DNA of 64,000 nt from Eleginops maclovinus (lineage: Eukaryota; Chordata; Actinopteri; Perciformes; Eleginopidae), in assembly GCF_036324505.1 (NCBI RefSeq), contig NC_086362.1, forward strand, positions 13,040,453 through 13,104,452, read 5' to 3'. The notes under the pieces were generated by a model. That model was given only the letters and a program-made list of their open reading frames with translations. It had not been told where the DNA came from and made no database searches. This document shows positions 12,004 through 25,179 of this stretch, piece by piece (position 1 is the stretch's first letter; the number at the start of each line of letters is the position of its first letter). The position numbers and the translations under genes were made by a program.

Positions 12004-12431
12004 CAGTTGTCTTAATGTCACGAGTGAGTGTGTTGATTTTTTAAATAACTTAAAAAAAACGAATAACAGTTGTAGATTGAACCAAGAACATTTACCCCAA
12101 ACTGCACTTACAGGAAATAAGACTCATATGTATTTTAGTATTTACATTTTACCCCTCTCTTTATTGACTATACTCTACTAGTTGTCATAAAGGAGTATTG
12201 CTTATTCTACAGAATGAAATTAAGTCATTCAGAATACTTTATATATACCCAAGGAAAATTTTGGTAAACATCCATCCTGTAAAATGACCACTTTCTTTTA
12301 CAGTAAAGGTAAGATACTATAGTTTTAAAGCTCCCTCTTTACTTGCTGCTTCGTTAAAACACTATTACAATATTATTAAATAATAACATATATATGATCT
12401 AAAACATATTACATACACATAATACAGCTTA

Positions 12432-12655
12432 TACAGCCACGGGAAAAATAAAGACACCACTTCAGCATCATCATTTTCTCTTGTTTTATTATTTATAGGT
12501 TTGTGTTTTAGTTCAAGTTTAAATTGTATTCTATAAACTACTGACCATTTTTCTTTGTGTTGGAATTCAACAAACACCGGAATGGCTGCCATACATGTAG
12601 AGATTGAGATTGAAGAAAAATGCGGAGTGGTCTCTTCATTTTTTCTCTAGCTGTA
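12432..12655 (+). mobile_element. small MITE, family A copy 1 (TA-flanked)
   Basis: The element starts TACAGCCACGGG and ends TTTTTCTCTAGCTGTA, so the ends are inverted repeats beginning CAGC next to TA, as in Tc1/mariner or pogo derivatives. Its interior (CATCATTTTCTCTTGTTTTA, then GGAATGGCTGCCATACATGT) matches the reverse complement of 60113-60352 over the whole length and that of 61339-61503 in parts. It has no transposase frame and must have been moved by an enzyme supplied elsewhere. Confidence 0.8.
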
Positions 12656-14040
12656 AGTTTAGTTTAGCTTAATTTAGCTCGATTGGCTCATAATAATTCC
12701 TTATTTTTATAAAGCTTTAGTAGTAGTTTTGCAATTTTTCAAAAATAAAAGATCTGTATTAAGTTCCATATGGTCTAAAACCCTTTAATCAGACTGTAAA
12801 ACTCCTACATTTTGACAATCATCAATCTGAACATCAAATCTGCATAAGATATGAAAGGCCATGTACATGCATGTCTTCCTATGGTTACAGTCGTGAGAAT
12901 TAGGAACACATGCATACAATAATTGCCACAGTGATCCCTCGCCCACCCCTATGTTCCTCTTTAAAAATGGATGAAATCTAAATGATAAGTAAATAAAAAA
13001 CATCAGAATTTGCATTAAAATTGATGTATTTGATTGTAACAACACAGCAAATAAACAAAACATTACACGTCTGTGTTTACAGTACACAAACCCAGACCCA
13101 ATGCACAAAGAGATACAAAAACACTCCAAACGTGGTCGCTTATTCATTTTCATACCGTACAAAAGAATGAATGGAAGCCAATGGATGCCTAAGAAGACTT
13201 CCAAAATGTTGTTATTTCCAAATCGTATGTTTTTCCGAAGGTCCTTATTTATATTTATGGTAAAAACAAATGCTCTTATCTAACTTTGTTTTCTTTGATC
13301 ACTATTTTATGGTTTAAATAAGGTGATTAAAATGTGTTCCTAACATTGTTATGTGTATATAAAATGTAAAAAAATCAACATTTGCTTAAATTAGAATAAA
13401 ATATAAATAAAATCACAACAAAGTCATGCATTTTCAAACATAAAATAAGTAGTCAAATACGTCTTGTTGTTTTATATTTACATGCACACCCTGATACGTT
13501 GGTATAGCCATAGACTTTTATGGTTCCATAGGTTAAACATGTGTTTGTTTACAGTTACCCCCTGGTTCCTAAGGAATGATTACCAGTGCTAATCCTTTGG
13601 CACATACTGACATTTTCTATCCACCCATTTAATTATATTCTTTGAATCAGAATGCAGGGCTGGAGGCTAAAGGGTATTTATAACTTATTTTCTCCTCAGC
13701 CTTTTTTGTGTTGTGCAGATAATGTATATAAAAAGAGACAGCAGTCATAACTCGTGCAGTTATCCTACTATAGATGCTCTTTATGATGAATCGCTCCTCA
13801 CACTGCAGGCGGTTCTCTTTGGTAAGATTTATATTTTCTTGGAGAAAATATGTTTGCGTGGTTCCACGTTGGTTTATGAGCATTGCTTTCAAAAGCAGTA
13901 AGTCTGTACGATGGCAAAGTGCAAGTCAACGGGGATTCTCTGAACACCACAGTGAAGGACGACCAGGTAAAATGTGTGTTATGAGAGGCTTTCTCTGACT
14001 TCAAAAAAGGGACACCTCCACCCACCCTGATTTCACAGGA
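12656..14040. other. non-coding stretch
   Basis: AT-rich sequence without supported genes. The 139-codon minus-strand frame at 12785-13204 is cysteine-rich and hydrophobic with no recognisable domain; it is probably chance. Confidence 0.5.
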
Positions 14041-14049
14041 GCTTCTATG

Positions 14050-14325
14050 ATGTCCCCCCCCCCCAGACTCTGATGTCAGACGAGAGGGCCTGGCTCGCAA
14101 TCTCCGTTCTATACACCACTCCATCCCACGCTTGGCAGTGACTTGTTGCAACGGTGGCATCCTATTACAGAACCACATTCGAGTTCAGTGAGCTCTTTAG
14201 AAAGACCCATCCTTTCACAAATGTTTGTAAAGGCAGACTGCATGGCTAGGTGCTTGATTTTATACACCTGTGGCAATGGGACTGAATGAGTGTCTCAAAA
14301 CTTTTGTCCATCATCCATTAGGAAA
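14050..14325 (-). mobile_element. Tc1-like transposon remnant, internally deleted
   Basis: On the minus strand 14065-14110 translates to ERRLRARPSRLTSES, part of the C-terminal catalytic region of a fish Tc1-like transposase. The sequence 14150-14325 (CACATTCGAGTTCAGTGAGC, then GGTGCTTGATTTTATACACC and CAAAACTTTTGTCC) is the 5' end of the same kind of element. The body of the transposase between them is missing, so it is a deletion derivative. A run of ten C residues near 14055-14065 adjoins the broken end. Confidence 0.75.
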
Positions 14326-15477
14326 CGCCAGAATGGTGTAAAATATGCTAATTTTCAAACAACAATTAAACATTTTTCATTGTTTACTGCTTTAGGACAA
14401 TAAAAACGGCCTGATTTAGATGTCAAAGGTAATCATGATTCATTTTTCATCAGCTTTTTTCTGCATGCCATCTTTTTTTGTTGAAAATGCTACATCAAGA
14501 GTATTAATTCTTCCAAAAAATAAAAAATAAAGCTCATAATCTGCTTGCCTTACATTGCAACAACATATGTGACAGAAAAGCTTGGTTAACTTAATAATGA
14601 AGTTCAGTTCATTTAAATTTAAACAACATTTTCTTCATCCCGTTCAGACTATTAGTGGCAAGGTATACAAGATTAAAAAAAAGCAATTATATGGTTATTT
14701 TATTTAATCTACCTGTATAATGTTGAGCAATAATGAAACAATGATTACTAGATTTACTTAGAGGAGCAGCGTAAAGAAGTCAAATGGACGTCATTTAAGC
14801 TTAGAGGGAAATTACCCAGGATATTCTTGATTCCTGGCTGATTAAAGGGACTATCTTCAGTCATCTCTGTCAGAATATTGTGGTGTGTTTTTGTGTGGAC
14901 TAAATGAAGAGCAATCAAAGACAACTTTCAGTGAAAATCAGCCTCTGATACTTAATACTTCCTGCCTGTAGGAGGCACTGGTCCCCCGCACACAGCCTGG
15001 GAGCAGAGTGTGGGTATGAACACATCAGACAGTCCATTACTGTGGAATACAGATTTATAGGGCTCATATGTGAAATGACTTGATTCTGAAAGGCAAAACA
15101 GCTCACCCAGGCACAGAAAAAGTCCTAGCTCGGCAAAAACAAATAGATTTGACGAGAAACTGTAAAAGAAAATACTGTACATCTCAGGAACCTCTAATTG
15201 AAGCGTATTATTGTTAATGACACAAATGGTTAAAGGCTTTCTTCATATACTAGGGGAATGTAGGTAGATAACATCATTGCAGGATCCACAGGGTGACTGA
15301 ACGCATTCATTGTGATTTCATGTGGCTTAATGACCTGAAACACAGACAGGAAATTGAACCAGGATGCTCCATCTTTTTGTTATGCTCCATGATAAAACTG
15401 ATAAGTAAAACATCAATTTCCTGTTTTATATGAATGTAAGATCTGACTGTACTTCAGAATAAAATAAATGTCACAGC
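14326..15477. other. non-coding stretch
   Basis: Nothing recognisable was found. Two overlapping minus-strand frames near 14915-15182 have no domain character. Confidence 0.55.
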
Positions 15478-15660
15478 AGGTAGACATTTAGATAAGAATG
15501 ACTTTATTAATCCCAAACTGGGAAATGCTTGTGTTGCAGCAGTATAATACAATACAAGACATAGACAATAATTAGAAATAAAAACAAGAAATAAACAATG
15601 CTTAAGTGTAGACATCTCAAAGAAGAAATAGAAATAAAAATAAACTGGCATTAGAGAAAA
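15478..15660 (-). repeat. LINE/SINE tail-like repeat
   Basis: The phrase GACTTTATTAATCCCAAACT followed by GGGAAATGCTTGTGTTGCAGC is, in reverse complement, the AATAAAGT-type 3' tail common to fish L2-mobilised elements. An A-rich stretch follows. The boundaries are approximate. Confidence 0.5.
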
Positions 15661-15792
15661 AAAAAAATATATATATACAGTTGACTATGAAGATAAATAA
15701 TCTATAAACTCAGACAAGTAAACAAAAATATAAAGCAGGATATTAAATATCATGCTGCTCCTATAACTCAAACATTTCCCAAGTTGGGGAAA

Positions 15793-15879
<87 letters not shown>
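15793..15879. repeat. (TCTG)n microsatellite
   Basis: About 87 bases of perfect tetranucleotide repeat, roughly 21 units. It lies in an otherwise unremarkable sequence and makes spurious open frames on both strands. Confidence 0.97.
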
Positions 15880-18800
15880 CATCAAGTGCCTAAATCCCGC
15901 ATTGTGTCTAATAGGCAACAGGGGGCAACTCTCCTGGTTGCTCCTGGAGCGGGATACAGCCGAAATATCATGCCAATCGAGAACAAAAGTACCCATTTGT
16001 GCGATCACCTTGAGTTTTCCCTTAAGCCCAGCCTCTGATCACCCACTCGCTGCTCAGCCAAATGAATGGAGAGTGAAAAAAACTCTGGACAAGGCAGAAT
16101 TAGTATCTTCATGGGGCCCCACAACCCCATCTCAAAACAGAAATGAGTGCACTTGTAACACCACGAAATAAGTCTGCACTATTAAATAGTTGTGTGTGAT
16201 TCTTACAGTACATGCTGCACACAGCTGCTTCATAGTATAAAAAGCTCCTTCACTGATCACTTCATTCATTCCCTCCAACTGAACCAGGGGCAGGCTAAAA
16301 AAATAAATAAAAATAAAGATTGATTATGACAAGTGAGGTTGTGCAGAAACTTTTCACTTTTCACTGAGGGCCCCCTTTTGCACAAGGGCATCTGGGCACT
16401 TGCCAAAGTTGCCCATAGGCCCTGACTCTGGATTCAGCTTTAGCACATTTCCCAAGTATTTGCGGACCCGATGACGTCAGGGCCCGACACAAAAGTTTGC
16501 TTCAACGTCCAACGCACTTCCTGGGGCGAATAGAGGAAACAGTGAACGCTCTTTAGGATACGGCTACCTTTTGACAGGTTACAACAACATGGTGTTGTCC
16601 CTTTAACGGTGTCTTTTCAGTTCATGGAAGTCAGTCGTAAGACTTTGGTTGTAAATATCTCCCACTGTAGTGCAACGTCTGGCTCCTAAAACACACGATG
16701 GTGAAGGATGTTTAGCGTGGGTGCATGTGCTGTTGGGTTACAAAAACAAAAGTCTACCACAGTCATTTTTTGAGAACTTGTATTGTCTGAGTCAGCATTG
16801 ACATCTTGCCAATACGGATAGTCCGTTGTTTCACTCTTCAACCCTTTTGCAACCCTAATATAAATATACCTTAAAGAAAAATAGTTGATCCAAAGTACGA
16901 GACGAGACGAGGGCAACACAAGTAGCTCAGACTCCCTGGACACCATTCTGCTCCAAATCAAACTAAAATCCTATTCTTATTCAGTTTTTTTTGGCAGGCT
17001 AGGCACATCAAATTTTCATGAGCTAAGAAAAAAAACAACCCTGTTTTTTTTCTTTTTGCTTTCAGAAACCAATCTGTCATCTTTTCTTTCTGTGTCTACT
17101 GAGCCGTGATATAAACTAAAGCCACAGAACCTGATGGAGTGCCTTATGGACCAGGAGATAAAGGTGTAGATTGAAAAGACCTTCATCACGATGAGGATCA
17201 GGAGCAATAGGGTGACTCATGAGAGCTCCTAACTGAAGCCATCTCGAACAGAATACTAATGAGTTTCCCTCCAGATGCCTGCATGCATGTGTTCCAGTGC
17301 GTCATGCATGTATATGAATGATTCTGTTACTGTATGCAGATCAAATGAGAAGCTCCAGCTGCAGAACGTAGACTTTAAACTTCAAATCAAAGACACTGAA
17401 GCATGAAAACCTGAAGATTGGCTGAAATTTACAATCGAGTGAACAAACCACATCTAAAGATTGTTTACTACTACTTGCACAGATTTTTAAGGATTTTGAA
17501 GTCAGGAGAGAGAACAAGTTTGGGTGAAACAACCCCACAAATCCAGAGAGAATGCCAATCGTCACGTGCTTGTAGCAAAACCAACCAGCTGCATGTTCTG
17601 TTCGTATGCGGTGACATTTGTTGTGAAAAGGCCAAAAGAGGAAGGAAAAAGCTTGAGAGTTTGGGTGAATTCATGGATAAAAAGAAATGTAGAGCCTATA
17701 AAGGGAACTGGGTTACCCTTTGGTCCCGACAGTGTTAATATAAAATGACTTTACTCAATATATATACCATGGCATTTTCCATCTAATAACGAGGGACTTC
17801 AGGTAGAAGAAATATTACTTCACACCACTTTTTCTTCCTGCCCAACATTCGAGGTTATCCTTAACCATAGTAATTCATAAGGGTCTTTTCCCTCATCAAC
17901 CAAATGGTCAAAAGCAGTGTGAACTACAGCCTGCTGTGTTGGAACCCTCTTAGTGTAAAGCAAATTAGAAAGGGTGTGAGTAATACCTCCCTAGTATTCC
18001 TATAGAAAGAGCACTAATCAAACCAAACTACAATATCTGGAATTAATATCAAAGGTAGTCAGATTTGCATGTCTAATAGACATGCATGTTAGTTTTAGTA
18101 AGACATGTTGCTAAGGCCTTGGACCACTACTACAAAATTCTGGAGCCTGTCTACTAACAGGAACAAGGAAAAAGGACCACATCACTCCAATTTCAGCAGC
18201 TATACGCTGGCACCATCGTACCTAAACGATAGTTTAATCCCCTAAGCGCCAAGAGTGCAGGTCTTTTCTTAATTCCCAGAGTCCAGAAAACCAGATCAGG
18301 GTTCCGAGCATTCAGCTAGCTCCCTTTCTCTGGACCTTCCAGTTTTTATCACGGGGGAAGATATCTAACACAAGAGCTTCTTGTTGACTTTCCTTTTCAA
18401 TAAAGCCTATAGTTAGAGCTGGTTTTAGATTTCCTTATATTTGTCCTTAAATTTATGGTATCTATTTTTGTTTGTCACTGTCTTTGTCACTGATTACTGT
18501 TAATCTGTCTACTGGGACAAACTTGTTTTGTGATATCGAGCTTGATAAACAATTCTATTATAAATACCCGGATAATATTTTCTGTCAAACTAATCACTAA
18601 GTTCTTATACTTAAGCCTTTTCCCTCCAAAAATGTATAGCTATATGAAAGCATTCCCATTTTATCCAACAATTCAATCACACAATATGTCATTTGGTCCC
18701 CTCTAATGTGAATGTACTCTAATTAATATATTCACTTTCTTCTGGTAATATTAAGATGAAGAAGTGGCTCCAGAACTTTAAAAAGTGTCTTTTCCCCCAA

Positions 18801-19450
18801 AAAATACTTCTGTCTAGCCATAGCAAAACACCTGTTGTCGTAATACCCCATTCAGACATGTGACACAACATTATATACATATATTAACTGCATTACATAT
18901 GAATATCCTTTTGTACGCATGACATCAACACTGCCCTTACTCAAAACCTTTTTCCATACGGTAACGACTGATTTCCTGCCTTCTAGGCGGCCTTCGCTTT
19001 CCGCTCATTTCAGTGCTCTGTTTAAATCAGAGTGCAGAGACTTTCTCCACGTTCTGTAGGTAATCTATCATGGCGACCTTTTCATTGCATGCTTATACAA
19101 TTGGGAGCAGGGACTGATTTGAAATCTATTGGTGCATTCAAGAATCCTCTGACATTTCAGCATTAAGAATCAGCATCTGGACATTGACCTTTTTAAAGCC
19201 CAATTCTCCGTAACTGTTGTCCTTCTCATACTGTCTGGTCTACATAGGCCAGGAGTTTTGCATGTGTTATCAGAGGAAGTAAATCAAAGGGGACATTACT
19301 TTTTTTGGTCTATTGGTATTTGTCCACCAATCCAAAAGGATGTTTAGTTGGAGCCAAATGGTGTTCCAGTTTTAAATACACTGAAAAATTGAAACGTTGA
19401 CTCGTAATGTAATATGATAACAAATTACGCATAATTATCGGGTTCAGTTA
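15880..19450. other. non-coding stretch with one CRE-type site
   Basis: No gene is supported. A full TGACGTCA element at 16472-16479 lies in a locally GC-rich patch (about 16465-16560) with an ETS-like ACTTCCTGG at about 16514-16524; promoter activity is only a possibility. A nine-base hairpin, TGCATGTCT / AGACATGCA, sits at 18066-18086 and contains ATTTGCAT, the POU octamer complement. Confidence 0.4.
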
Positions 19451-19451
19451 A

Positions 19452-20128
19452 GTGCTGGGCAACAATTACATTTTTTAATTGTGATTAATGGCACGATTTT
19501 CTGTGTTTAATCATATTGTTATGCGCAAAATTCAATAAAGAATTCAAAGTGTATTGCGCACTTAGATTTTGAGTGCAATAACATTTGGTTTGCACACTTT
19601 AAACACATAAGGTGTTTTTAACAGCAGTAGTCCCTTTAAAATACTTCTTAAACTTAAACTTTAATTAATTTAATCGAATCAAATATAAAACCAAAGCTAT
19701 TTGCCACTGCCAGGGAATTAACGTTTTATCTATTTATAGAAAAACAAGAACCCTCAGAGTCCAGTGGTAAGAAAATTCTACTTTGCAGTGGTTACAAATA
19801 ACTCTGGCTCTGTCAGCGCGGCCGTCTGAAAGAGATGTAAAATGTCAGAGGTAACTTTCTCCATGTTTCTGTTCCGCTACTTCTTTTCTGTTTCGGTTCA
19901 TGTGAGCGCTGCTGCAGTGTTATGCCCGCCCAAAATGCTCTCATTAGTTGAGAAGCGTAATGATGATCAACATCCCTCCTCTCCTGTGATCCACTGTTTG
20001 TCTGTATGTGTATTCAGAGCCAGTGAGCATTAATAATAATGTTAATTAAAAAAGCTATTAATGCTCGATAAAGTAATTGTCGTTAATGAATTAATGTGAT
20101 AATAACGCGTTAACTTGCCCAGCCCTAG
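19452..20128 (-). mobile_element. hAT transposon remnant with partial BED zinc finger
   Basis: The left end GTGCTGGGCAACAATTAC and the right end GTTAACTTGCCCAGCCCTAG form the inverted CTGGGCAA termini of a common teleost hAT family. On the minus strand the region near 19745-19835 reads ADRARVICNHCKVEFSYH, the first half of a BED-type zinc finger with its Cys pair. After that the frame is lost and the catalytic domain is absent. No clear 8-bp target duplication could be matched, so the exact ends are uncertain. Confidence 0.7.
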
Positions 20129-20139
20129 TTTGTTTAAAA

Positions 20140-20183
20140 CAATAATATTAAGTTAAAATATTAGCTTCAACTTAATATTATTG
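20140..20183. repeat. 15-bp perfect inverted repeat
   Basis: CAATAATATTAAGTT at 20140-20154 is the exact reverse complement of 20169-20183, separated by 14 bases. It directly adjoins the right end of the hAT remnant. Confidence 0.8.
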
Positions 20184-22675
20184 CTTTCAACAACCTAATA
20201 CAATTATGTGTATTCTGTTGACATCTTATATTTAAAGTCAACGTTTGTTTTTTCAGGCACAGAAGATTTTCTTGTTTTCTCCTGTTTCCATCTAACCATT
20301 TTAATTTGGTACAATTCGCATGGCTGGGCGAGCTTCTATATTCTCTGCAGGATGAAGGTCAACCAGCAGAGCTAGAACCATTCTGTTTGTATGGTGGGAG
20401 ATGCAAAGTGCATATCAGTGGGTTTCACCTTGTATAGATTTGCACACCTGCTGGTAACTTTATTAGTGCTACACCACTATGGACTGGTCACAGGACTGAT
20501 AAAAAGCGCTGCTAGCTACCTGACAATAAGAACCGGAATCCACTCATTGACCATATTGCTTATAGAGTGCTGCAGGAACGAGTCCTAAAACATTAGCATT
20601 TTACAACTTCCTATTCCCTGGTCTCAGAGTCAATGGGATTTCTCCGTAGGATTTTGGAAAATAGCTCAAAATAAGGTCTGTGGTTGAAACATATTGAAGA
20701 GACGGGTCACATTTTGTTCTACGACATTAAATGCATGAGCAGTGATTTATCAAAAAGGTTTGTTTTCCACAGATCTTAATTTTTACAATATTCCAAAATC
20801 CTCTGGAGAAATCGCATTGCTTTTTTGTTGAAGGAACCCATGAGCAGCTTACTTCCGGGTTGGCCTACAAAAATACGTCATCCCTGCACTACTCAATTAC
20901 AATGGTGTTTTCAAATCCCCCATGTATACTTGACATTTCATTTGTGTTTAAATCCAGATATCATTTTATACAATTTCATTTACTTTAAACAAGTGCATGC
21001 GTCCCTGAGCTGGCTAGATAGTCGTAGTGTTCTGGCTAGATACAAATGCAGCAGGATACCCTCCAGTTCAGAGCACCTACAGCTGTATTTAAATTAGCAT
21101 TACAGGAAGAGCAGTTTTATCCCAGGGTAATGTTGTGCAAATGAGGTAAAAAGGTTTCTAATAGACAATGTTGGCCCATCCAATAAGTCACATTGCCATG
21201 AGTTTGATTCCCTCATCGACTACAGAGAAACTAATATTTAATAGGTGCGTCAGGATTGGAAGCCTAATTGAAAATGTGATGTTTTAACTCAATCAGTAAG
21301 AATGGAGAAATCCAACAAATGGCTAAATGCGATTGACTTACTTGTTTTCCTCTCTTTTATCATTCTACTTGCCTGAATGAGAATCCCCTTGTAGCTTGCC
21401 AGGAGACTGCAAAAAAACAAGACCCCAGGAATTGCACCGTATGTAGAAGCAAATGTTCCTGGTAGCTTTCCCTGATGTCATTTGGCCCCAAAAGACTTTT
21501 CAACTTCACTAACCTTTCACTCTGGAAAGACTACACATGCACCTTATGATAGAAATGTTAATAGTCTTTGGCGAATTGACTCCATTCCTGATATCGTATA
21601 TATTAACAGCAAAGTGCAGCTGTGGGGTTTAGAAACGGGTGGTGATCCTGACGATCCGGATTTGATGATATGTGGTCTTTGGGTTATCTCAGCCCAGGCA
21701 CTGGATATGAGGACTGCTCTACGGGCCCAGATACAAGTGTTTTTGTACTCAAAAGTCAGATCAATTTGACAAAATGCACCACTGAGCCACTGTCATAGGG
21801 ATGGCCCCAAATCCGAGGCTTTATCCAGCTCTCTCCATACATAACTAGAAAATTCTAATCACCACACGTAATAAATCTTATCTGTTTACCTCACACATTA
21901 TTCGGGAAAACAGTCCAACTCTGGTGTTATTCTATATTTTCCTATTGTCAACAATCCTTACAGGCAGAGCCGAACCAGCAGGGTGTCTCTTAGCACCGTG
22001 CTGTCTTCCTAATTCATTATAATCCCCTCCTCTCGATAGCAACAGTTCCTTCATCTGTAAGTGTTTTTTTTTGTTGGAAAAGGTTAATTAACTTGTTCCA
22101 TCAATACGACTGAAGAAAAAGAAGAAGATTGGATAGGAGAATAATGCTACGGAGATAACATGATTAGAAATAATTGCCCAGTTTGGGCACATAACAGGAT
22201 TACATTATAATGAAATTATTTAAAGACAGACCAACACAGTGTGCCCATGGGTACGTAAATGGAATGTTTAGCTTAAACATGAGAAAATTGTGCTTTTGTT
22301 AGGGCAGATTAATACACATTTGGTGTGGGAGATGTCTATTAAACAATGGGAAATGTTACTGTAGCTCTGAGTCAGTTAGGTCGCATTCACACCTATTCGA
22401 TTCTCTGATGCGCACCAGATGCGAGTTTGTCACATTGTTCCATTTTTCAGAAGGTTCGGTTTGCGTCCACACAGGCAAACCTCAAACAGACTATGAACTG
22501 TGAACAGAAGTCATGTGCACAGAAATGCTGTTCAACAATTGGTCAGACATTAAGCGGGTAAACAAATCCCTGCAATTTCTACCATAGCCACCGTAGCCTC
22601 CACCATGGAGCATTGGCAGGATATTCATGCTGCTGTTAATCTGGAGAGCATAACAGACTCCAGCGGACATATGGT
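20184..22675. other. non-coding stretch
   Basis: No gene supported. GGTCGCATTCACACCTATTC near 22380 resembles the terminal region of some fish DNA elements, but a partner end was not found. Confidence 0.5.
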
Positions 22676-22905
22676 AAATGAACTTGTACTTATATAGCGC
22701 TTTTTCCAGTCTTTTCGACCCCTAAAAGCACTTTACATACTACATGTCATTCACCCCATTCACACCCATTCATACAGAGCAGTACACTTTTGGTCTAGGT
22801 AACTACCTTTCACACACATTCATACACCTTTGGCCATGCAAATCAGACTGCTCGGGCTGGGATTGAACCCTCAAGCTTCTGGTTGAAAGACTGTACTACC
22901 TTGCA
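22676..22905 (+). repeat. AGCGCTTT-type teleost repeat
   Basis: The sequence runs AACTTGTACTTATATAGCGC, CCAGTCTTTTCGACCCCTAA, CACTTTACATAC, CATTCACACCCATTCATAC and GGGATTGAACCCTCAAGCTT. This order is typical of a widespread teleost interspersed repeat, better preserved here than in the other copies in the window. Confidence 0.7.
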
Positions 22906-24608
22906 GCCAACAACATAACCAGACAATGTGCGTTAAAAACATTGTAACACATTTAATGAGAGACGTCCTGTTTCACCAACGACAGGAGGCTCTGAGGAGA
23001 TTGTGCCTTTTTGAGAACTTAAATAAACACATTTTCAGTTTTAGGGGAACTATTACTTGAACCATGACTTGATGAAACAGCATATGAATCGCTGCACTTT
23101 TCTGTCCTGAGTTGAAGTTTTTCCAACTGCAAAAACACTTCATTTATTTAAAAAAAATACATCAAAACTACTGCTAAAACATGCTCTGTCTGATCAGGGC
23201 TTAAAGAGAGAGGTATTTTCAGAGAAGTTGTGCTTTTTAAAGTGGAAATAAAAAAAGATGAAAGTACTTGGGATATCGGCATCATTTTTTCTCTGGATTT
23301 TAAAAGGCTTGCTGTCTCCGAGCTGCCTGCATATTGTCACTTCTCTGCTTATTCACTGTGTTATCCTCTGTATGAATAAGTTATTTTCTTTTTATTTATG
23401 ACTACTACCCATGGAAGAAAGAAAATAAGCCTATTTCCAAAATGAGTATACCTTTTATATCTTATTCCGTAAAGGATGTGATGTGGATCTCCATTAGTGA
23501 CCGTTAACATCCATCACCTGTCTCTGCTTGTGTCTCACCCTATCTGGTTGTTCTTCTGCAGCAAACTTCACCATGGTGACATCATCCTCCACGGCCTGTC
23601 TTCACAGATTTCAGGTGGAGACTAACGAAGCGCAAAGCCCAGCTGCAGGTTTTCTGCAAAGGTCAAAAACTCAAGCAAGGTCTGAGGACGGCGCTGAACA
23701 AATATCTGTACAGATGCAACATTAACCTGAAAGTACCAGGTGCATCTCCCTGCCATCGGCAATGATCGCCATGGTAACAGCAATGGAGTTTTTGTAAGCT
23801 ATGTTTGATGTTTATGAGCTATCACCGATATTGAAACAAGTATGGTAAAGCAACCTCACCTCCGTCAGCCACACACTGTTAGGGTAAACATGCTCAGAGG
23901 TGTGTGTTATTAAAACATTCATTCCTAGCTCCCAGTGCGCACACGCCATTTGACACGCCCGGTTTCATTTGGCATTCAATATGAATCACTCATCAGGTAC
24001 ATGGCGGTTATAAATGCACCATATTCACATTTATTCCAGAGGGAGCAAAAGGTCATTCACAATGGCTGTTGTCAACAAGCACAGGATGGCAGGTGACAGA
24101 TGGTTGCTGAAGTCATATCGCTCTTTGCGGGCTCCGATATGGAACATTAGTCCATACATAAATACAATGTTCTCCATTACCCGTCTAGGTTCTTGCCTGG
24201 GTGTCTACTGGGATTCACTTGGCATATTAATAACAAAGGCGAGGATTTTAAAATGAGGTCCATTAGCTAGCTTTTTATGAACCTTCCCATTACCATTTTA
24301 TGTGTCATCATGCAGCTGATTTGCAACATGTTTAGATGGAAACGTACTGCTGCCTGAATAATGCTTTTTATTCACATTGCAGGTTCTCAAATAGGAAGTG
24401 AAACAAGTGAGGAATTGCATTTAACTTGCATTCCTTCAATATGCCAGCAGGCATATTTTTCTTCACCACTGGTTAAAAAAAGAATACAGATTGTATAGAA
24501 GTCTATGAGAAAATTACCCTTATTCTCACTTCATCTAAAGTAAGTCAAATAGACCACTTCTGAAAACTGTATGATCTTAATAACTTGGGTTAAGTATACT
24601 TCAGAACA
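22906..24608. other. non-coding stretch
   Basis: Nothing clearly supported. GTATAGAAGTCTATGAGAAA at about 24493-24512 recurs as GGTCTATGAGAAAATG near 48791 and belongs to a common fish repeat; only short pieces are present. Confidence 0.5.
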
Positions 24609-24800
24609 GCATGATGATCAGTCGGTAGGGACTCTTGAACTGAAGAGTCGCCAGTTCGCGTCTCGATCAGACCAAAACTAAATTAAAAAATCCAGAGTGT
24701 GGTCTGGTAGCTGGAGAAGTGCAAGTTAACCTCCTGGGCCCTGCCGGGGTGCCCTTGAGCAAGGCACCGACCCCCAACTGTTCCGGGCGCAACCATCGAC
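24609..24800 (+). mobile_element. tRNA-derived SINE
   Basis: The head (GATGATCAGTCGGTAGGGAC, then GTCGCCAGTTCGCGTCTCG) carries A-box and B-box-like RNA polymerase III signals. The body has GTGGTCTGGTAGCTGGAGAA, GGTGCCCTTGAGCAAGGCAC and CCCCCAACTGTTCCGGGCGC, phrases I recognise from a common teleost SINE. An A-rich insertion (about 24676-24690) interrupts it. No tail or target duplication was delimited. Confidence 0.75.
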
Positions 24801-25179
24801 TTAACGGTCAGTACATTTTTACATACGGTCTGTAGCTCAGGTTTCTCTATAATGCCATACGTGTAAATTACTTTATTTTCTGGCATAATGAATCTGCTGA
24901 CTTTATTTGTGAATTATTCATACATATCATTTTGTTGTTGAAATGTTAGAAACTGCTTTTAATAAAGTTATTTTTATTCAGTTTTATAACTATTTAAAGA
25001 ATGAGAATTGGAAAACCTCGTTCTACATTTACACATGATTATGAAGTACAATTTAAACGTTCTTTCTCAGAAATAATATCATTTTCTTGTTTACTCTTGA
25101 AATAATGTGGTGCACATTCATTGCATTATGACTTCTAACTTACATTTTATAAGTATATTTTTCTTAACAACTTGATGTC

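Noticed and set aside
12785..13204. 139-codon minus-strand frame
   Set aside because: No domain, no splice partner, cysteine and aromatic content typical of translated AT-rich intergenic DNA.
15685..16038. frames with TDRQ and CLSV repeats
   Set aside because: Pure translation of the TCTG microsatellite.
16370..16440. GGGCCCCC/GGCCCTGA phrases as a transposon end
   Set aside because: Resembles some hAT ends, but no inverted partner or duplication was found.
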